In this document: piece by piece, positions 50,627-53,795 of the stretch
How the letters are laid out: the number at the start of each line of letters is the position of its first letter
Position numbering within the stretch: position 1 is the stretch's first letter
NCBI RefSeq assembly: GCF_001262505.1
Contig: NZ_KQ410747.1
Coordinates: 1-53,795, forward strand
Source of the DNA: Shinella sp. SUS2
GTDB taxonomy: Bacteria; Pseudomonadota; Alphaproteobacteria; Rhizobiales; Rhizobiaceae
Reading direction: 5' to 3'
DNA length: 53,795 bases
Program-made: the position numbers and the translations under genes
Notes under the pieces: generated by a model
Seen by the model: only the letters and a program-made list of their open reading frames with translations
Databases searched by the model: none
Told to the model about the DNA's origin: nothing

Positions 50627-51280
50627 CTAAACAAGCGCTAATTTTCTCACTGTGAATGCCTCTGCGAAGAGCGAAGGCGAGCGGCATTCCATTCCGCGCA
50701 CCCGGGCAACGCCTCGAAACACGTCCTCGTGAAACCAATCCTTCGATCTCTGCGTCGAAAAATGCTCCATGAGCAGCTCGATCTTGCGTTCGATCATTCC
50801 TGGCAGCAGCGGCACATAGGTATTGCGCTCGACGAAGTCGCCGTCCCATTTCGGGATTTCGTATTCCAGCACGAAGTGGTCGCGGAAGACGTTTGTGGTC
50901 AGTTTGTTCAGCTCCTGATGATCCTGGTGCGCGTCGAAACGGCTGTGCGTGAAGATGACATCGGGCTCCACGCGCTCGCGCAATGCCAGCAGGAACTGTT
51001 TTATCTCCCGGCTCTGGCTCGGAAAGTAGCTGTCTTCGAAGCCGCAGACCTCCACCGCCGCGCAGGCAGCGCCCTCGAGAAAGGCAGCTGCCGAACGGCG
51101 GGTTTCCAGTGCTCGTTCGGGTGTTGCGCTCATCACGCACCAATGGACGTCGAGCCTCACGCCGGCTGCGATGAGGCCGAGGATCGTGCCGCCTGCGCCG
51201 ATCTCGATGTCATCGGCATGTGCGCCGAGGCAGAGGACCTTCAACGGGAGCCCGGCAGCGGCCATCGACAGCGTTTTCAT
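50627..51280 (-). CDS. PIG-L family deacetylase
   Basis: A 217-residue zinc deacetylase-like protein. AHADDIEIGAGG (about 20-31) gives the A-H-x-D-D motif with zinc ligands and catalytic Asp, and HSRFDAHQDHQ supplies the third histidine ligand. PIG-L proteins remove N-acetyl groups from amino sugars or related compounds. ATG 51280 overlaps the stop of the cytidylyltransferase gene in ATGA, so it is part of that sugar operon. This suggests a deacetylated amino sugar in the polymer. Confidence 0.85.
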   Translation of the reverse strand: MKTLSMAAAGLPLKVLCLGAHADDIEIGAGGTILGLIAAGVRLDVHWCVMSATPERALETRRSAAAFLEGAACAAVEVCGFEDSYFPSQSREIKQFLLALRERVEPDVIFTHSRFDAHQDHQELNKLTTNVFRDHFVLEYEIPKWDGDFVERNTYVPLLPGMIERKIELLMEHFSTQRSKDWFHEDVFRGVARVRGMECRSPSLFAEAFTVRKLALV

Positions 51281-52089
51281 GAGCGGCCTGCCATTCGAAG
51301 GCTGGAGACCCGGCCGGCCGCCACCTGGCGCACCCACGGCATCTCGCCGCGCTCGACCATTTCCTCCAGCATCTGCCAGTCGCGCAGCGTATCCATCGAC
51401 CGCCAGAAGCCCTCGTGCTTGTAGGCCATCAGCATGTCGTCCTTGATCAGCCGCGCGAAGGGCTCGAGCACCAGCTCCTCGCCCTCGCGCATGTAGTCGA
51501 AGATCTCGCGGCGCATCAGGAAGTAGCCGCCGTTGATCCAGATTTCCGACGTGTCCGACGAACGGAACTCGACAACCCGGCCCGCCGGATCGATGTCGGC
51601 AAGATGATAGGTCAGCGGCGGCCTGACCGCGAGGAAGCAGGCGATCTTGCCGCTGGCCTCGAAGCGGGCGACCATGTCGTCAAGATCAACATCGGTCAGG
51701 CCGTCGCTGTAGTTGGCGAGGAACATTCGCTCACTCATGACATGGTTGCGCACGGCCCACAGGCGCTCACCGATATTACGCCAGATGCCTGTGTCTATCA
51801 GCGCCACGCGCCATTGCTCCTGGGCCTCGCCAAGAAGTTCGACCCGCCCCTCGCCGGACACCACGCAGTCCGAAAAGGTTTGCGGGCGGCAATTCAGGAA
51901 AAATCCCTTGATGACATCCGCCTTGTAGCCAAGGCAGAGGGTGAAATCGTCATGTCCATAGGAAGCGTAGTACTGCATGACATGACGCAGGATCGGCTGG
52001 GTGCCGAGCGGGATCATGGGCTTCGGAATGCTCTCGGAATATTCCCGGATGCGCGTACCCCGGCCACCGCAGAAAAGCACGACTTTCAT
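51277..52089 (-). CDS. rfbF: Glucose-1-phosphate cytidylyltransferase
   Basis: A 270-residue nucleotidyltransferase. KVVLFCGGRGTRIREYSESIPKPMIPLGTQPIL is the family N-terminus, with G-G-x-G-T-R and the K-P-M-I lysine. GYKADVIKGFF, FLANYSDGLTDVDL (metal Asp) and EIWINGGYFLMRREIFDYM are strong marks of RfbF-type CDP-glucose synthases rather than UTP- or dTTP-using enzymes. It makes CDP-glucose from CTP and glucose 1-phosphate, the entry to CDP-linked deoxysugars. Four-base overlaps join it to the genes on both sides. No CDP-glucose 4,6-dehydratase gene is present in the window. Confidence 0.9.
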   Translation of the reverse strand: MKVVLFCGGRGTRIREYSESIPKPMIPLGTQPILRHVMQYYASYGHDDFTLCLGYKADVIKGFFLNCRPQTFSDCVVSGEGRVELLGEAQEQWRVALIDTGIWRNIGERLWAVRNHVMSERMFLANYSDGLTDVDLDDMVARFEASGKIACFLAVRPPLTYHLADIDPAGRVVEFRSSDTSEIWINGGYFLMRREIFDYMREGEELVLEPFARLIKDDMLMAYKHEGFWRSMDTLRDWQMLEEMVERGEMPWVRQVAAGRVSSLRMAGRS

Positions 52090-53381
52090 GACCAGGCCTC
52101 CGCGGGATCGATGATGCTGACATCGGGGATGGGGATGATGAACTTCGCGCCCCAGTCGCCGACATGGCGCATCTGTGCGACGATCTCGTCCTTCAGGTTC
52201 CAGGGCAGGATGAGAATGTAGTCCGGCCTGTGCTGGTCGATCGCTTCCACGGGCAGGATGGGAATGTGCATGCCTGGCGTGAACCGGCCGTGCTTGTAAG
52301 GATTGCGGTCCACGGTGAAGTCGAGGAAATCCGTGCCGATGCCGCAATAATTGAGCAGCGTGTTGCCCTTGCCGGGCGCGCCATAGCCGCAGATGCGCCC
52401 GCCGCGCTCCTTCACGCCGATGAGGAAATAGAGAAGGTTGCGCTTGGCCTTGCGGGCTCTGGCCGCAAACGATGTGTACGCCTCTACCGTATGGAGCCCT
52501 GCGCGCCGTTCCTGCCCCAGGAGGTCGGCGACACGGGGACTGATCACGCTATGTGCGCCGGCATGGCCGAGATAGATCCGCAGCGACCCGCCATGCGTCG
52601 GCAATTCCTCCACGTCGAAAACCTCAAGCCCGTGCAGCCGCGCGGCTATCTGTACCGTGAGCAGGGAGAAGTAGGAAAAATGCTCGTGATAGATCGTGTC
52701 GAACTGGTTGTGTGCCAGAAGCGTCGCGACATGGGGAAATTCCAGTGTGATAGCTCCATGCGACTTGAGGATGCGCCTCATGCCGGCAAGGAAGTCATTG
52801 AGGTCCGGCACCTGTGCCAGAACGTTGTTGGCGGCGATCAGATCCGCCTGCTGGCCGGCTGCGACCATGTCGTCGGCGAGCCGCTGTCCGAAGAAGGCGA
52901 TTCTCGTCGGCACGTTTCTCGCAATGGCGGCCTTCGCCACATTGGCGGCGGGTTCGATGCCGAGCACGGGAATGCCGCGCGTGACGAAATGCTGGAGCAG
53001 GTAGCCGTCATTGCTGGCGATCTCCACCACGAAGCTGTCGCCACCAAGGCCGAACCGTTCGATCATCGCTCCGCAATAGCGTTTTGCGTGTTCCACCCAG
53101 CTCGTGGAGTAGGACGAGAAATAGGCATACTCCTCAAAGATGCTTTCGCGGCTGACATACTCCTCCAGTTGGACGAGCATGCATTCTTCGCAAACCCGGA
53201 CATGGAGCGGGTAGTATTCCTCCATACGGCCAAGTTCATTTTCCTGGCGAAAACTCTCGCAGGGTGGAGACATACCGAGATCAACGACAGTATGGTTCAG
53301 TGCCGTTCCGCATAGCCGGCAGTTCGGCTTCAAGGAAATCTCAGAAACATACGAAAATGAAGGACTACTCTGAGAGCTCAT
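52086..53381 (-). CDS. NDP-sugar C-methyltransferase (Methyltransf_13/14 type)
   Basis: A 431-residue three-part enzyme. The N-terminal zinc unit has Cys21, Cys24, Cys64 and Cys67 in two C-x-x-C pairs. The SAM domain follows, with FVVEIASNDGYLLQHF (about 117-132) and NVLAQVPDLNDFLAGM, and then FDTIYHEHFSYFSL, which holds the Y-H-E-H catalytic histidines of this family. The C-terminal Rossmann part (GRICGYGAPGKGNTLLNYCGI) binds the nucleotide. Such enzymes methylate C-3 of an NDP-4-keto-6-deoxysugar. It is the first gene of the operon with the CDP-glucose synthase and deacetylase genes, so a branched CDP-linked deoxysugar is the likely product. Confidence 0.88.
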   Translation of the reverse strand: MSSQSSPSFSYVSEISLKPNCRLCGTALNHTVVDLGMSPPCESFRQENELGRMEEYYPLHVRVCEECMLVQLEEYVSRESIFEEYAYFSSYSTSWVEHAKRYCGAMIERFGLGGDSFVVEIASNDGYLLQHFVTRGIPVLGIEPAANVAKAAIARNVPTRIAFFGQRLADDMVAAGQQADLIAANNVLAQVPDLNDFLAGMRRILKSHGAITLEFPHVATLLAHNQFDTIYHEHFSYFSLLTVQIAARLHGLEVFDVEELPTHGGSLRIYLGHAGAHSVISPRVADLLGQERRAGLHTVEAYTSFAARARKAKRNLLYFLIGVKERGGRICGYGAPGKGNTLLNYCGIGTDFLDFTVDRNPYKHGRFTPGMHIPILPVEAIDQHRPDYILILPWNLKDEIVAQMRHVGDWGAKFIIPIPDVSIIDPAEAWS

Positions 53382-53795
53382 CTACCGTCTCCACAGAAAG
53401 ATTCGACAGAATGGGAACGAAAAGCTGAACGAGGGCAGCCTTCCAAATTGAAATCGTCTCTTGGCCCACTGTCAGATTAGGCGAGTGGTACGGCAGTTTC
53501 GATACTGCTATGCGAACACGCCCCCTGTCTGAAAGGCGTAGCATTTCGAACGTGTGGTAAGCTTTCCTTAACTATACGCTCACCGGCCGGCCAGAATACG
53601 TCGGAAGAAGCACTTGGCAGCACGACGGCGCGCGGCAGGATAGCGGACTCCAGGGAGGAAGGGTGCCATGTTGTTCGCCCAAACTGATCTCGAAGGTGTA
53701 TGGTTGATCGAGTCGTGCCTGAGAGCGGCGGTGGAAAAGTCGGCCACGGTAGCGGCGGAATAGTCCAGCCGCGGGCGGAGTAAAAACCGGCCACC
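53382..53795. other. 414-bp region at the right edge with operon promoter and possible epimerase remnant
   Basis: The minus-strand sugar operon must start here, but no single promoter stands out. A 105-codon minus-strand frame at 53477-53794 has no motif and is not called. The plus-strand small ORF 53668-53763 is described separately. Confidence 0.5.
53668..53763 (+). pseudogene. Probable remnant of a dTDP-4-dehydrorhamnose 3,5-epimerase-like gene (RfbC N-terminus)
   Basis: A 31-codon frame with an excellent ribosome site (GGAGGAAGGG, 4 bases before the ATG). Its first residues MLFAQTDLEGVWLIES match the start of RfbC-type sugar 3,5-epimerases (F-x-x-T-x-L-x-G-V-x-L-I-E), after which the family expects D-E-R-G-F-F. 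Instead the frame runs into unrelated residues and stops. I found no frame that restores the rest before the window ends 32 bases later. It is either a truncated gene or, less likely, a genuine small protein. The place next to CDP-sugar genes supports the epimerase reading. Confidence 0.4.

Noticed and set aside
53477..53794. A 105-codon minus-strand frame at the right edge
   Set aside because: Proline- and serine-rich with no motif, and no convincing start signal; probably chance.
1..53795. CRISPR arrays, tRNA or rRNA genes, IS elements, phage genes
   Set aside because: No regularly spaced repeats, no cloverleaf sequence, no transposase or phage motif was recognised on either strand.

Overview
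The window looks like a chromosome or large replicon of an alphaproteobacterium of the Rhizobiales, most likely Rhizobiaceae. The GC content is high by eye. There are many solute-importer ABC systems, ExoF/ExoP-type polysaccharide export genes, an ECF42-DGPF unit, and a TGA-N9-TCA motif matching the rhizobial RirA iron operator. I saw no tRNA, rRNA, IS element, phage gene or CRISPR array. Genus cannot be fixed from this sequence.

Layout. (1) 1-5916: the end of an amino-acid ABC ATPase, an Ldh-family dehydrogenase, a tartrate/D-malate-type dehydrogenase, a class III aminotransferase, a divergent GntR regulator, and a GNAT protein. (2) 6159-8319: a small AT-richer islet with a secreted protein, an STM3941-like membrane protein and a YiiG-like protein. 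(3) 8653-14785, minus strand: a cobalamin-riboswitch-led operon of a CbiX-like/[2Fe-2S] ferredoxin fusion followed by a complete nickel/peptide-family ABC importer, one subunit of which is a permease-ATPase fusion. (4) 15013-23160, plus strand, divergent from (3): AraC regulator, MFS permease, TonB receptor and two ABC half-transporters. This is the gene set of yersiniabactin-type ferric siderophore import (YbtA, YbtX, FyuA, YbtP, YbtQ). Both units start within about 230 bp, where two promoters, an iron-operator-like motif and a perfect 12-bp inverted repeat lie. (5) 23299-30432: a DmpA-type peptidase, divergent from a peptide ABC importer and an RpiR regulator. (6) 30505-32523, minus strand: MAPEG, DGPF and ECF42 sigma factor with a recognisable ECF42-type promoter, then a phosphotransferase. 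(7) 34044-37935: LysR regulator, amidase and MFS carrier. (8) 38672-53763: a surface polysaccharide region with a GH140-like hydrolase, glycosyltransferases, pyruvyl transferase, flippase, methyltransferases, ExoF/ExoP export proteins, a LuxR-type regulator, a CDP-glucose branch and a probable epimerase remnant at the right edge.

The strongest candidate for something new is regions (3) and (4) together: a B12-repressed importer, predicted to bring in cobalt or a corrinoid precursor, sharing one control region with an iron-siderophore importer. The adapter-like first gene of the B12 operon has lost one of the two expected CbiX metal-binding histidines. All functional statements come from motif reading and family knowledge; no database search was run.
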